The notes: generated by a model from the sequence alone, not told the origin. A stretch of DNA of 64,000 bases from UBA4717 sp002404395 (GCA_937902275.1 CALFNW010000087.1:10955-74954), one strand, 5' to 3'. Positions 8,760-18,871 are shown, counted from the stretch's first letter. Numbers and translations are program-made.

Positions 8760-9983
8760 TCAGAACGCCCAATTTCCGTTTCTGAATATCGCTACGGTCT
8801 CGCCGTCCTCGGTGATACCGTCAATGTCAAGATCCTTGCTTCCGATCATGAAGTCCTCATGCACCATAGAATCGTTGATTCCCTTTTGACGGCATTCTTC
8901 AAGTGAATACTTTTCATAATCCTTCAGGCAGTTTGAGAAGCCTTCGCCGAGTGCCAGATGGCAGGCGGCATTTTCGTCAAACAGCGTATTGAGGAAAGTA
9001 ATGCCTGAGTTCCTGATAGGAGAATCGTAAGGCACAAGCGCACATTCTCCGAGGTAAGCCGCGCCTTCGTCCATTGAGATAAGCTTTTTGAGCAGTTCTT
9101 CATTCTTCTCGGCTTTGACTTCTACCGCTTTTCCCTTTTCAAATCTGATCGAAAAATTATCTATCAGCTCACCGCGGTAAGACAGCGGGCGTGTCGAATA
9201 TACGATTCCCTCCGCTTCGCCGCGCTTCGGAGTAATAAATACCTCCTCACTCGGAATATTCGGATTGAACACTTCGCCCGAAAGCGTTTTTTCGCTTCCG
9301 CCCAAGAAGAGCGCGTCGTCAATAAGACCGACCTTAAGCTCGGTCCCGTTTGAGGAATGATATCTGAGTTCGCGCAGCTTTTTGGAATTGAGAAATTCAC
9401 AGCGTGCGGAAAGGTCTGCATTATGCTCTCTCCACTCGGCGATCGGATCGTCGGTTGCACGCGAGGTATAGAGGATCGCTTCCCAAAGTTTTTCGACGGC
9501 TTTTCCCACAGGTTCTTTCGGGAAGACTTTTTTTGCCCACTTTTTGCCGGGGACCGCCGCAATGCACCACTTATACTTGTTTTCCATTCTGTCGCGGTAG
9601 GGTTTGATCACCTTATACCGCGCCTGTGCGCCCTTTGCGTGCTTTTCCTGATTGATACCCGAAAGCCCGTCGGGGTCTTCGCTCATAATATATATCATTA
9701 CAGGCAGCGTTTCAACGCGGTGTTCAAGCTTTTCACATTCCCACTTTTCAACATTTGAAAGCACCTTGAGGCTTCTGTGGCGGGTGTGGATGATCTCAAG
9801 CGGCTGATGGCTCCATTCAATTTCCACTTTTTTTGCACCGGCTTTATAACACTCGTCCGCAAGCATGGTTATAAACTCGGGTTGATCAAGTTCGGCGCGG
9901 ATGATGACTTCATCGCCTTTAACGATTCCGGCACCGCAAACCGCTATCAGATTTGCATATTTTCTGAGTACAGTCTTTTTCAT
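8760..9983 (-). CDS. M29-family aminopeptidase
   Basis: A 407-residue metallo-aminopeptidase of family M29 (AmpS/AmpT/PepS type), removing N-terminal residues from peptides in the cytosol with a two-metal centre. The N-terminus MKKTVLRKYANLIAVCGAGI is typical. Family segments include FITPKRGEAEGIVYSTRPLSY, FEKGKAVEVKAEKNEELLKK and LGECALVPYDSPI, followed by NTLFDENAACHLALGEGF. The ATG at 9995 overlaps the SD (AAAGGATG), so the ATG at 9983 is preferred. It has its own promoter at 10063-10091. Confidence 0.9.
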   Translation of the reverse strand: MKKTVLRKYANLIAVCGAGIVKGDEVIIRAELDQPEFITMLADECYKAGAKKVEIEWSHQPLEIIHTRHRSLKVLSNVEKWECEKLEHRVETLPVMIYIMSEDPDGLSGINQEKHAKGAQARYKVIKPYRDRMENKYKWCIAAVPGKKWAKKVFPKEPVGKAVEKLWEAILYTSRATDDPIAEWREHNADLSARCEFLNSKKLRELRYHSSNGTELKVGLIDDALFLGGSEKTLSGEVFNPNIPSEEVFITPKRGEAEGIVYSTRPLSYRGELIDNFSIRFEKGKAVEVKAEKNEELLKKLISMDEGAAYLGECALVPYDSPIRNSGITFLNTLFDENAACHLALGEGFSNCLKDYEKYSLEECRQKGINDSMVHEDFMIGSKDLDIDGITEDGETVAIFRNGNWAF

Positions 9984-10062
9984 TTCAAATATCATCCTTT
10001 CGGTTATCGGCTTTATGACAAAGTTTATGCAAATATATAATAATATTGCCTGTTTCGCTCAG

Positions 10063-10091
10063 ATTATATCACAATGCCGCGTTTACGTCAA
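10063..10091 (-). promoter_or_regulatory. Sigma-A promoter for the M29 aminopeptidase
   Basis: On the minus strand TTGACG (10091-10086), 17-base spacer, TATAAT (10068-10063), with TGA before the -10. Confidence 0.8.
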
Positions 10092-10119
10092 GTATGAAAA
10101 AACAAACTCGAAAGGAGAA

Positions 10120-10136
10120 CACGGTCCCGCACCGTG
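10120..10136 (+). promoter_or_regulatory. Start-site mini-hairpin before the DUF523 gene
   Basis: Stem CACGGT, loop CCCGC, stem ACCGTG, ending 11 bases before the ATG at 10148. The tail is AAAGTGCAATA. An AAAGGAG lies just upstream of the stem and is too far from the ATG to act as its SD. Confidence 0.5.
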
Positions 10137-10147
10137 AAAGTGCAATA

Positions 10148-10579
10148 ATGACGATTTTTGTAAGCGCCTGTCTGCTCGGAGTCTGCTGCCGCTATGACGG
10201 GCAAAGCAAGCCGAACCGAAAAGTTATCGGAATGCTCGGAAAACATACGCTGATACCGGTCTGCCCCGAGGTCTTCGGCGGCTTGAAAACGCCGCGTCTG
10301 CCCGCCGAAAGGATCGGTGCGCGGATAATCTGTAAAGACGGTACCGATGTGACCGAAAACTATGTCCGCGGTGCCGAAGAAGTATTGAAGCTCGCAAAGC
10401 TTTATAACTGCCGCCTTGCCATACTCAAGGAGAGATCTCCCTCCTGCGGAAACGGCAGCATTTACGACGGTTCGTTCGGCGGTGTGCTCACTGACGGCGA
10501 CGGAGTGCTGGCGGCGCTTCTGAAGGCAACCGATATTGAGGTCTTAGGCGAAAGCGACTTTCGAATAGATATGCTTTAA
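10148..10579 (+). CDS. DUF523 / TudS-like Fe-S desulfidase
   Basis: A 143-residue DUF523 protein. The start MTIFVSACLLGVCCRYDG, the middle CPEVFGGLKTPR and the late LKERSPSCG are the family's three Cys blocks (C8, C39 and C100 here). In characterised TudS proteins the equivalent cysteines hold a 4Fe-4S cluster used to remove sulfur from thiouracil. That activity is established for family members and only inferred here. C13 and C14 add an unusual adjacent Cys pair in the first block. The length is normal. It stands alone before sbcD. Confidence 0.85.
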   Translation: MTIFVSACLLGVCCRYDGQSKPNRKVIGMLGKHTLIPVCPEVFGGLKTPRLPAERIGARIICKDGTDVTENYVRGAEEVLKLAKLYNCRLAILKERSPSCGNGSIYDGSFGGVLTDGDGVLAALLKATDIEVLGESDFRIDML

Positions 10580-10637
10580 CTCTGATAAAACGACCGCATC
10601 GCTCTCGCAGGCTTTCTGACTGACGATTGCTGTTTGA

Positions 10638-10652
10638 GTCGGCTTCGCCGAC
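10638..10652 (+). promoter_or_regulatory. Start-site mini-hairpin before sbcD
   Basis: Stem GTCGGC, loop TTC, stem GCCGAC, preceded by TTTGA, ending 13 bases before the ATG at 10666. The sequence upstream (GACGATTGCTGTTTGA) resembles that before the hairpins at 28332 and 49707. Confidence 0.7.
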
Positions 10653-10665
10653 ATGAAAGCTCAAT

Positions 10666-11805
10666 ATGAAAATTATACATACCTCCGACCTGCACATCGG
10701 AAAGCGCGTCAACGAATACTCCATGATCGAAGACCAACGGTACATTCTCGAGCAGATCATTGCGCTTACGCGCGAGCATACCCCCGATGCATTTCTTATT
10801 TCCGGAGATATATACGACCGTCAGAATCCGAGTGCAGAGGCAGTATCTCTGTTCGGTGATTTTCTGACCGCCCTCTCGTCGGCATGCCCGAATATACTGA
10901 TAATCAGCGGAAACCATGACAGCGAAGAACGTCTGGCTTTTGCCGGTGAGCTGTTTCACAAGAGCGGCATATATATTTCTCCGGTATTTGACGGGAAACT
11001 CAATACCGTCACGCTTTACGATGAATACGGCAAAATCAATTTCGTACTTGCTCCGTTTATAAAACCCGCTGTCGTCAGACACTTTTTCCCGAACGAAGAA
11101 TTTACGGAATATAACGACGCGCTGAAATTTTTGCTTGACTCGGTGAATTATAATGACCGCACAGTTCTGCTGGCGCATCAGTTCGTTACGGGAGCCGCAC
11201 GCTCCGACAGTGAAGAAGCCGCTTCGGTAGGAGGCGCCGAGGAAGTGAGCAGGGAATTATTTTCGCGCTTCGATTACACCGCCCTCGGACATATCCACCG
11301 TCCGCAGTCGCTCGGAAGAAACATCAGATATTCGGGATCACCGCTCAAATACTCCGCCTCAGAAGTAAATTTTCAAAAAAGTCTTACACTTGTTATGCTC
11401 AAACAAAAGGGCGAACTTGAAATAAATGAGCTGCCGCTTATACCTATGCGCGATATGCGCACAATTAAAGGAACGTATGCCGATATAATGGACGGCGCAC
11501 ACAAAGATGAGCATAAAAACGACTACGTTCATGCAGTGCTTACCGACACGGACGAGATTCCGAATGCGGCGGCGCGTCTCCGAAACGCATACCCAAATCT
11601 GATGACCTTACATTATGACAATATCAAAAACGCTTCCGACGCCGAAGTGTTTGCCGAAAGCGTCAAACCGAGCATGACCCCGCTTGAATACCTGTGCGAG
11701 CTGTATGAAAAACAAAACAACAGCGAGCTTAAGGGTGAAAAACTGAAGCTTGCCGAAAATATGATCGACGAAATATTTTATAACGGAGAGGAAGCGCGCA
11801 AATGA
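10666..11805 (+). CDS. sbcD: Nuclease SbcCD subunit D
   Basis: A 379-residue Mre11-type metallophosphoesterase, the nuclease subunit of SbcCD, which cleaves hairpins and processes double-strand ends. The five-motif core begins MKIIHTSDLHIGKRV (D-x-H), then SGDIYDRQNPSAEA, ISGNHDSEERL, LLAHQFV and LGHIHRPQ. All metal-ligand positions look intact. The C-terminal capping region has normal length. The last four bases ATGA also start sbcC, giving a coupled two-gene operon. Confidence 0.93.
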   Translation: MKIIHTSDLHIGKRVNEYSMIEDQRYILEQIIALTREHTPDAFLISGDIYDRQNPSAEAVSLFGDFLTALSSACPNILIISGNHDSEERLAFAGELFHKSGIYISPVFDGKLNTVTLYDEYGKINFVLAPFIKPAVVRHFFPNEEFTEYNDALKFLLDSVNYNDRTVLLAHQFVTGAARSDSEEAASVGGAEEVSRELFSRFDYTALGHIHRPQSLGRNIRYSGSPLKYSASEVNFQKSLTLVMLKQKGELEINELPLIPMRDMRTIKGTYADIMDGAHKDEHKNDYVHAVLTDTDEIPNAAARLRNAYPNLMTLHYDNIKNASDAEVFAESVKPSMTPLEYLCELYEKQNNSELKGEKLKLAENMIDEIFYNGEEARK

Positions 11806-14600
11806 GACCTATAAAACTCACGATCTGCGGTTTTTGCTCTTATGCGGACAAAGTTACGCTTGATTTTGAAAAACTCGGCAAAAACGGAGTTTTTCTCATA
11901 TACGGAAGCACCGGAAGCGGTAAGACCACACTATTTGACGCAATTGCCTTTGCACTGTACGGAGAGCCGAGCGGAAGTGTGCGTTCGCCGAAGCTCTTGC
12001 GCAGTAAGCTTGCTTCGCCCGAAGATCCAACTTATGTATCGCTTGAATTTGCGCTCGGCAATAAAACTTACACGGTCACACGCAATCCCGAATATTTACG
12101 CCAAAGCAAACGCGGCAGCGGCATGACGGTCGAAAAACCGAACGCCGAACTTATACTGCCCAATGACAAACTTATATGCGGAAAAGACAACGTCACTTCA
12201 AAAATACGCGAGCTGATCGGGCTTGACCGCGAACAGTTTTCGCAAATTGCCATGATCGCTCAAGGCGATTTCCGTGAAATGCTGCTTGCCGACACCGCGA
12301 AGCGCAGCGAGCTGTTGCGAAAGCTTTTCAAAACCGACAACTATGAAAGGCTTCAAGAACAGATCAAGAACGCGGCAAGCGAAAAAAAGTCCGAATATGA
12401 AGCCGTCCTCGGTTCCCTGAGCCGCTATGCCGCAGGGATAGTTTTACCGGCCGATATCGGTTCTGAGGTCACGACGCTCATTAAATCGGCGCTTGACGGA
12501 AATCAGGTTGAACCGAGCGATCTTGCAGAAGCGCTTAATACCCTTTCGGAATATTATAAAGCAAGCCTTGGTTCCGCCGAAAAAGCGCTTTCCGAATGTG
12601 AAAGCCGATATGACCGCTCAAAACACGCGCTTGAGCAAGCCGACGAGCTTTCAAAAAGCTTTGCGGCTTACGAAAAAGCACTTGAAGAAAGCAAAGCCGC
12701 CGACTCTGCCGCAAACGCCGCGCATACACTGCTGACCTTACCCGATAATTCCCCCGAGCTGATCGACAACGCCAAAGCCGAACTTGCCGCGCTGATCGGT
12801 CATATAGCGGATTATTCGCGCCGCGATACCCTCAAAGCCGAAACCGCGGCGCTCAAAGCAGATATTTTATCGGCAAAGCGCGAGTATGACGAAGTAACCG
12901 CGAAGATCGAACAGGAGAAGCGCCTGCTTGAATCAAACCAAAACCTGCCCGAAATACTCGCAGCACTTTCGGAATCGCTCGGAGAATCTCAGATCGCGCT
13001 TGAAAAACTCGAAATACGCAGGACTTCCGTAACAAAGCTCATGACTCAGCTTGAACAAACCCTCCGAAGCGAGCGTGAATATAATATATCTCAAAATCTT
13101 TTTACCGAAAGGCTCAAAACCTATGAAGCCAAAAATCGCTTCCGCATTGAATGTGAGCGCATATTTATGAGCGCACGCGCGGGCATATTGGCTCAAAATC
13201 TTGAACAAGGTATGCCCTGCCCGGTATGCGGCTCGCGCGAACACCCCTCCCCGGCAGCCGTTCACAACACGCTTGAGCTTGACGGTATCAAACTGCAGGT
13301 TGACGAAGCAGCTTGCAAAACCGCCAAAGCCGATGCCGAAGCTGCCCTGAATCTGATGCAGGAAGCAAGCGATGAAGCCCATTCAAAGCAGAGTGCCCAC
13401 CAAAATGAAGAAAAGCATCTCCGCGACCTTTGGTTTGAGTATTTTGCTACCGAACCGAACCTCGGTAAATCCGCGTCAGACACACTTGCGGCTGAACACT
13501 CAAAGTTAGAGCTTGAGTTTAGCGCTGAGTCTGCAAATCAAAATACGCTTAAAGCCGAAATTGAAAGGCTCAGGACTCTGTCAGGAGAGATTTCCAAGGT
13601 CGAAACCAAGCTTCGCTCCGACACGGATTCTGCCGCCGCGCTTAAGGAACGACTTGCCAAGGCTGAAACACTGCTCAAATCCAAGATGCTTGAATCTGAA
13701 TCGATAAAGCTTGAATATGCCGACCTCGACTCGGCAAACCGTGCGGTAAACGCACAAAAAAAGCGTATTGATACTCTGAGTGAAAATCGGGACCGGCTCG
13801 AAGCAAACGAGCGTTCCGCCGCGCTTGCAAGTTCTGCCGCAAACGCAAGACTTGCCGAGCTCAAAGCGCGCATTGCAGATAAATCCCGCCCCGATACAAA
13901 TAAGCTCGCACTTGATACGAAAATGCTCGAAGCGCATCGGAACGAAGCAAGAGAGCTTCGCGACCGACTTGCCGCCGAAAACGCTAAAGCACACCTTGCC
14001 TGCAAGAATGCCGAAAACTCACTTGCAAAGATACAGCTTGCGGAAACGGATTATATCAACGCCAAAAATCTGTCAGACACAGTAAACGGTATGCTCTCCG
14101 GCAAGATCAAATTGAAGCTTGAAGCCTTTGTGCAAGCAAGCTATCTTGACCGCGTACTTGCCGCGGCAAACGTCAGATTATTGAAAATGACCGGTGCAAG
14201 ATATGAGCTTATCAGAATGAAGGACGCGTCGGACAATTCCTCGCAAAGCGGACTTGAACTTAACGTGCATGACCACTATTCGGCCTGCGAGCGGAGCGTA
14301 AAGACCCTTTCGGGCGGCGAAACCTTTATGGCGTCTCTCTCGCTTGCGCTCGGAATGGCGGACATAGTCGAAAAGGAAGCCGCCGGGATCAGGATCGATT
14401 CGATGTTTATTGACGAGGGCTTCGGTTCGCTTGACCGTGAAGCGCTCACAAGCGCACTGAACGTAATTTCCGAGCTTTGCGGCAGCACGCGTTCGGTCGG
14501 CATAATCTCACACGTAGATGAGTTGCGCGCACGTATCGACCGTAAGATACTTGTGAAACGTTCCCCGGACGGAGCCAGCAGCGCCGTCATTGAAGTATGA
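11802..14600 (+). CDS. sbcC: Nuclease SbcCD subunit C (Rad50-like ATPase)
   Basis: A 932-residue SMC/Rad50-type ATPase partnering SbcD. The N-terminal Walker A is GSTGSGKTTLFDAI with a Q-loop region IAMIAQGDFREML. Long coiled coils run from about residue 190 to 780. A zinc-hook CPVCG near residue 471 mediates dimerisation. The C-terminal signature is TLSGGETFMASLSLALGMAD and Walker B is MFIDEGFGSLD. The coiled-coil region is unusually rich in Ala, Glu and Lys. It overlaps sbcD by 4 bases. The length is in the usual 900-1050 range. Confidence 0.93.
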   Translation: MRPIKLTICGFCSYADKVTLDFEKLGKNGVFLIYGSTGSGKTTLFDAIAFALYGEPSGSVRSPKLLRSKLASPEDPTYVSLEFALGNKTYTVTRNPEYLRQSKRGSGMTVEKPNAELILPNDKLICGKDNVTSKIRELIGLDREQFSQIAMIAQGDFREMLLADTAKRSELLRKLFKTDNYERLQEQIKNAASEKKSEYEAVLGSLSRYAAGIVLPADIGSEVTTLIKSALDGNQVEPSDLAEALNTLSEYYKASLGSAEKALSECESRYDRSKHALEQADELSKSFAAYEKALEESKAADSAANAAHTLLTLPDNSPELIDNAKAELAALIGHIADYSRRDTLKAETAALKADILSAKREYDEVTAKIEQEKRLLESNQNLPEILAALSESLGESQIALEKLEIRRTSVTKLMTQLEQTLRSEREYNISQNLFTERLKTYEAKNRFRIECERIFMSARAGILAQNLEQGMPCPVCGSREHPSPAAVHNTLELDGIKLQVDEAACKTAKADAEAALNLMQEASDEAHSKQSAHQNEEKHLRDLWFEYFATEPNLGKSASDTLAAEHSKLELEFSAESANQNTLKAEIERLRTLSGEISKVETKLRSDTDSAAALKERLAKAETLLKSKMLESESIKLEYADLDSANRAVNAQKKRIDTLSENRDRLEANERSAALASSAANARLAELKARIADKSRPDTNKLALDTKMLEAHRNEARELRDRLAAENAKAHLACKNAENSLAKIQLAETDYINAKNLSDTVNGMLSGKIKLKLEAFVQASYLDRVLAAANVRLLKMTGARYELIRMKDASDNSSQSGLELNVHDHYSACERSVKTLSGGETFMASLSLALGMADIVEKEAAGIRIDSMFIDEGFGSLDREALTSALNVISELCGSTRSVGIISHVDELRARIDRKILVKRSPDGASSAVIEV

Positions 14601-14606
14601 TCTAAT

Positions 14607-14621
14607 GCCGCCGCAGGCGGC
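14607..14621. other. Mini-hairpin GCCGCC-GCA-GGCGGC after sbcC
   Basis: The same stem as the atpA and nadE start-site hairpins, but here 6 bases after the sbcC stop with no SD or gene start on either side. It may be a stray copy or a weak transcript-end structure. Confidence 0.45.
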
Positions 14622-14628
14622 GCAGAGA

Positions 14629-14735
14629 ATAAACGTAAAATTTCGCGTCGGCTGCGGCGCGGAAATCTGCGGCGTGAAAGTTGAGGTCTCGTTTAATAAG
14701 GACCTCGACTTTCACGCTGATTGCTTTCAATGTTT
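14629..14735. repeat. Dispersed ~105-bp intergenic repeat, copy 1
   Basis: This fills the gap between convergent sbcC and the flippase gene and slightly overlaps the latter's 3' end. It shares with the copies near 18959 and 35435 a block like AACGTAAAATTTCGCGTCGG, then a GAGGTC/GACCTC inverted repeat and CTTTCACGCT. Boundaries are approximate. Confidence 0.45.
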
Positions 14736-16262
14736 GGGCGAAGCGATCGACCTCACCCATTTTCCGTCATCGGAGGTAACTGCATGAGTAAGCCTCAAAA
14801 GCAGAAAATACACTGCAGCAGCTGACAGAATATGTATCGTCAGCGCTTTATAGGAATAACCGACGGCATGAAGCGACTCAAGCACATATCTGACTATCGT
14901 ACAGGCGCTCACCGCGCAGATCAGCGGCTTTACCACCCATGTAAAAATATCCGGTTTTATCCCGGTAATATTTATCAGCCTGACGACACTGCAGGCGGTA
15001 TTGAAAATTTCACTGACAAAGATCGTGATAATATAACCGAGTATTCCGAGTTTCGGGCAAAGAAAATACACCATCGCGGTGCTTGAAGCCGCGTCTATTA
15101 TATTTATTTTCATATTGTAAAGCTGCTCGTCGAGTCCTTTAAGTATTGAGTCAACCGCGCTGTCGAAATACATAATAGGCATGAGCGGAGCGATTATTTT
15201 GATATAGTCCGCCGCATCATGACTGTTGTATATGACAAAACCGAGCTCATGCGAAAAACATATCATTATTGCAGTCGCTCCGAAAGCGAACAGCAAAGTA
15301 AAGCGCATGACTCTGCCTATCATATAATTGATATGACGTTTTTCGCCCCGTGCGGCGGCAGCGGCAAATTCAGGTACAATAAGCAGATTGAACGAAGATA
15401 AGAATGCCGTGGGAAAGAGTACTATCGGTAGTACCATTCCCTGTAATACGCCGTAGGCCGAGAGCGCCTGTTCATACGAAGCACCGAAACGGCGCAACCC
15501 GTGCGGAATCAGTATATGTTCAAGCGTCACAAGCCCCGTGCGGATATACGAGGAAAGCGCGACCGGGATCGCAATATGTGTGATCTTTGAAAAGAGCCCC
15601 CCGCACTTCCCGATCACCCCGAAATTCTTTCGGACATCATAAAGGTACAGTATAAATGTCATAAAGAATGACGCAAGCTCGCCGACTGTGCCTCCAGCCA
15701 CAACCGCCAAACAAGCCGATTCGATGCTGTCCGAACAAAAAGCAGTCAATACGGTCACGGTGAAGGCGATTTTTACAAACTGCTCGAAAAATTGGGTCAC
15801 CGCACTCTTGATCACTCTTCTGAGAGCAGTAAAATAGCCTTGCATTGCCGCCGTCATCGAAATAAAGGGCATACTCACGGCAAGCGCACGTAATGACGGC
15901 AAGGTACGCGCATCGCCGAGTATATTACCTGCAATAAGCGGTGCAGATAAGCCGATTGCTGCGAATGCCGCCGTGCCGAATACTGCCGAATAGATCAAGC
16001 AGTTAAGCATTGTGCGTCTGACCGCGCCCCGCTCACCGCGCCCCACAGCCTCTGCCGTAAGTCTTATGGAAGCCAGCGAAATTCCCGAAACCGCAAAAGT
16101 GACCGCAAGCGAATAAACGCTCATCACAAGCGACAAAAGTCCCATCCCCGCCGCGCCGAGCTTTGACGAAACATATACGTTGAACGACACGCCGACCGTG
16201 CGCAGCAAAAACGCTGTCAGACTGAGAAAAGCGCCGCCTCTCAGTATTTCCTTTGCCTTCAC
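14727..16262 (-). CDS. SpoVB/MurJ-type polysaccharide flippase
   Basis: A 511-residue multi-spanning membrane protein of the MVF/MOP flippase superfamily with about 14 hydrophobic segments. The N-terminus AFLLRTVGVSFNVYVSSKLGAAGMGLLSL and the following SVYSLAVTFAVSGISLA match the SpoVB/oligosaccharide-flippase pattern. SpoVB proteins act in spore cortex formation, while relatives flip lipid II or wall polysaccharide precursors, so the exact cargo is open. A GTG start at 16262 is chosen because GGAGGT lies 8 bases upstream; the TTG at 16268 is too close to it. A repeat-family terminator lies upstream. Confidence 0.82.
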   Translation of the reverse strand: MKAKEILRGGAFLSLTAFLLRTVGVSFNVYVSSKLGAAGMGLLSLVMSVYSLAVTFAVSGISLASIRLTAEAVGRGERGAVRRTMLNCLIYSAVFGTAAFAAIGLSAPLIAGNILGDARTLPSLRALAVSMPFISMTAAMQGYFTALRRVIKSAVTQFFEQFVKIAFTVTVLTAFCSDSIESACLAVVAGGTVGELASFFMTFILYLYDVRKNFGVIGKCGGLFSKITHIAIPVALSSYIRTGLVTLEHILIPHGLRRFGASYEQALSAYGVLQGMVLPIVLFPTAFLSSFNLLIVPEFAAAAARGEKRHINYMIGRVMRFTLLFAFGATAIMICFSHELGFVIYNSHDAADYIKIIAPLMPIMYFDSAVDSILKGLDEQLYNMKINIIDAASSTAMVYFLCPKLGILGYIITIFVSEIFNTACSVVRLINITGIKPDIFTWVVKPLICAVSACTIVRYVLESLHAVGYSYKALTIHILSAAAVYFLLLRLTHAVTSDDGKWVRSIASPKH

Positions 16263-16343
16263 GCCCAAATACCTCCGTAGAATATCTGTATTATATTATG
16301 AGAGGGCTGCAAATTAAATACCGCCGGGAGCGGTTGTAAAAAA

Positions 16344-16382
16344 GGGGTGTTAAAAAACTCAAACTGAGTTTTTTAACACCCC
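16344..16382 (-). terminator. Family terminator (AT-stem type), copy 1
   Basis: An 18-bp perfect stem GGGGTGTTAAAAAACTCA with loop AAC and its complement. It lies about 135 bases past the end of the SLH-SGNH gene, with a TTTTTT run on the minus strand. Three other places in the window carry nearly the same stem. Confidence 0.8.
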
Positions 16383-16516
16383 TCGACATTGGCATCGGCG
16401 GCAAAAAGCCTAAAGCACGGAGCCAAAGCGGTAAAATGTCGCCTCACAAGCAGCGGATCCGGATCGGTATTTTTCGCTTACAGATCGATCCGACTTTATA
16501 AGACGGTAAAGCGGGA

Positions 16517-18838
16517 TCACTTAACTCCCGTCACCATAAATGCACCGATCTTGCGCTGGTCGTTAGTGCCGCCCTTACCGGTCTCTCCCTTGTAAGAATA
16601 TGTTATGGTATGCTTGCCGTTTTCAAGTCCGCTTACCAGCTTGAACGGATGGTTGGTATCGGTGATATACTTCTTGACAGGTTCGCCTCCGTCAATCGTA
16701 TATTCAATATAGTATTTTCCTCCGGCAAACTCAAGATACATATCAAGTGCAGTACCCTCAAAGGTGTATGTGAACGAGTTTTCATCCTCAGTCGGAACAA
16801 TGTAACCCTTGGACTTTGTGGAATACTGCATGAAATAGCTGTCTGAATTAAGCGTGAAGCCCTTTATCGAATCGAATATATCAAGATTGTCTATAACCAC
16901 ATATTTCGGATCGAAGTGTTCAACTCCGTCAACCGCATAGCCATCGGGAAGCGAATGTGCATAGCTCTCACCGTAGGTAAGCGTAGGTTCGCCGAACAGG
17001 TATTCGCCGAGATATTCAATAATAGCGTCGGCGAAAGCCGCATAGCCCTTATCAAGCGGATGAACGCCGTCCTTGAAGTATTCGTTCCACGATGAGCCGA
17101 CATCTTCATTCATCACAAGCTTGCAGGCACGTCCTACGTCTACCGATGATACACCGTAAAACTCGCATACCTTTTCCTGGTCTGCCGCAGTCTGATGGTA
17201 GGTATTCATAGAGATCTTGCCCTGATCGGTAACGTAAACGGCAATAATTTCGGTCTTCGGAAGCGCTTCGCGTATCTGTCTGATCACCGATTCATAATAG
17301 AAACCGGTCTTGCCCTCATTTGCTGTACCGCTGTAGTAATCGTTGATCGCAAACTCCACAAATACCAGATCGGTATCTGTGTCAATGATATCCTGCTTGA
17401 CTCTGAACGCACCGAGATGCGAGCCCGATCCGCCCATTGCCGCATTGTTCATAGTGATCTTTGCGTCGGGGAACTGCTTCCTGAACCAATTGTATGTAAG
17501 TCCTCTCCATGAAGTCTGATCCGCATTCGAGGCGCCGTAGCCTGCGGTCACAGAGCCGCCGAAGTACGAAATATTAAGCGATTTGTCCTTTTTAAGCTTG
17601 TTGTATACGTTGGTAAGGTCGCTTCTGACCTTGATAAATTCCGAAAATTTCTGATTATCATTCATAGTTACATTCCCCATGACCGCATTTTTGACGAAGC
17701 GTTCGATCATCGTCGCGACCTCTGCGCGTGTGGCAAAGCCGTCAGGTCTGAGCGAAACGGTCCCGTCATTTCTTGAATAGCCGTTTATTATGCCTGTACC
17801 GGTGCAGAAAGCGATTGCCGAAAGCGATCTTTCATCGGTGATATTTTCGGTATCGTTAAACTCAAGCGTTGTTGTTTCCGCAGATGCGACGATATTCATT
17901 TTCTCAGCGAAATTGTAGAGCATATTTATAAGTTCAAGGCGCGTGATCGAATCGTCCGGACGGAATTTTTCCGACGCTTCGACGATACCGTTTGAATATG
18001 CCCACGATACGCCGCTTGCAAACCAGGCGTTCGACGCAACATCGGTATATGGGTATCCGACCGTCAAGTCAGCCAAGCCGCCGATACGCGACAGCACCGT
18101 TACCGCCATACCTCGGGTCATGCGACGGTCGGGTGAAAATTTATCGGCTTCGGTGCCGTTAAAAAAGCCGTTGCGCGAAACAAAGTTTACATAATCATGC
18201 GCCCAATGGTGGCGGCAGTCGGTAAAATCGGTCGCTTCAACCGAGTCAAGCTTTGCGCCGTAGTTGCCGTTTGACACCGAAAATCCCCATGAGCCGCTGC
18301 CGACATAGGAGTACGATCTATTTGAACCGTCAAGGAATTTTACTGTATTTCCGCCATTTGCGATATCACAGACAACGGTTATGTTGCCTTTAAGCTCACC
18401 CGCATCGCACTTTGAGTATGCATCAACGGTTTCGCCGCCCGACAAAGCAAACTCAAATGTTTTTTCGGTTTTTGAGGCAATCTCGGCAAGTACCGAGGGA
18501 GTGAATACCGCCTTTGCACCCGTGACGGTGATTTTCATTCCGAGCTTTTCGGACGCAAACAAATCAAGCGCCTCTTTTGTAAAAGCAAGCGAAAGTTCCG
18601 CATGGTTACTCTTGATTATAATATTCTCGGCGCCTGTTTCTTTTGCGAGTTTCGCAAGCTCCGCTGCCTTATTGCTGTCAAATTCGGAATCGATCTCAAC
18701 AACGATCGAATTCATATATTCGCTGTACCTACCGTACTCGGAATCCGTCGTTTCCGCCGAAGCCGAATAACAGAAGGCGGATAAGCATACCGATAACGCA
18801 AGGATAAGCGTCAGCAGTCTGTTCATTTTTTTATTCAC
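16517..18838 (-). CDS. Secreted SLH-anchored SGNH/GDSL esterase
   Basis: A 773-residue surface protein. Residues 1-28 form a signal peptide (LLTLILALSVCLSAFCYSASA). Three SLH repeats lie at about 205-252, 260-310 and 325-385 (FSPDRRMTRGMAVTVLSRI, FRPDDSITRLELINMLY, LRPDGFATRAEVATMIERF). An SGNH hydrolase follows at about 420-615 with nucleophile Ser in FGGSVTAG, then AAMGGSG, AINDYY and the D-x-x-H of DGVHP. A C-terminal beta-rich domain ends the protein. SLH repeats suggest anchoring to pyruvylated wall polymer. An ester-removing role on polysaccharide (for example deacetylation) is inferred from fold and neighbours. The start is GTG, with AGGTAGG upstream. Confidence 0.88.
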   Translation of the reverse strand: MNKKMNRLLTLILALSVCLSAFCYSASAETTDSEYGRYSEYMNSIVVEIDSEFDSNKAAELAKLAKETGAENIIIKSNHAELSLAFTKEALDLFASEKLGMKITVTGAKAVFTPSVLAEIASKTEKTFEFALSGGETVDAYSKCDAGELKGNITVVCDIANGGNTVKFLDGSNRSYSYVGSGSWGFSVSNGNYGAKLDSVEATDFTDCRHHWAHDYVNFVSRNGFFNGTEADKFSPDRRMTRGMAVTVLSRIGGLADLTVGYPYTDVASNAWFASGVSWAYSNGIVEASEKFRPDDSITRLELINMLYNFAEKMNIVASAETTTLEFNDTENITDERSLSAIAFCTGTGIINGYSRNDGTVSLRPDGFATRAEVATMIERFVKNAVMGNVTMNDNQKFSEFIKVRSDLTNVYNKLKKDKSLNISYFGGSVTAGYGASNADQTSWRGLTYNWFRKQFPDAKITMNNAAMGGSGSHLGAFRVKQDIIDTDTDLVFVEFAINDYYSGTANEGKTGFYYESVIRQIREALPKTEIIAVYVTDQGKISMNTYHQTAADQEKVCEFYGVSSVDVGRACKLVMNEDVGSSWNEYFKDGVHPLDKGYAAFADAIIEYLGEYLFGEPTLTYGESYAHSLPDGYAVDGVEHFDPKYVVIDNLDIFDSIKGFTLNSDSYFMQYSTKSKGYIVPTEDENSFTYTFEGTALDMYLEFAGGKYYIEYTIDGGEPVKKYITDTNHPFKLVSGLENGKHTITYSYKGETGKGGTNDQRKIGAFMVTGVK

Positions 18839-18871
18839 TGTTTTTACCTACCTTTCAAACTTTATATACCG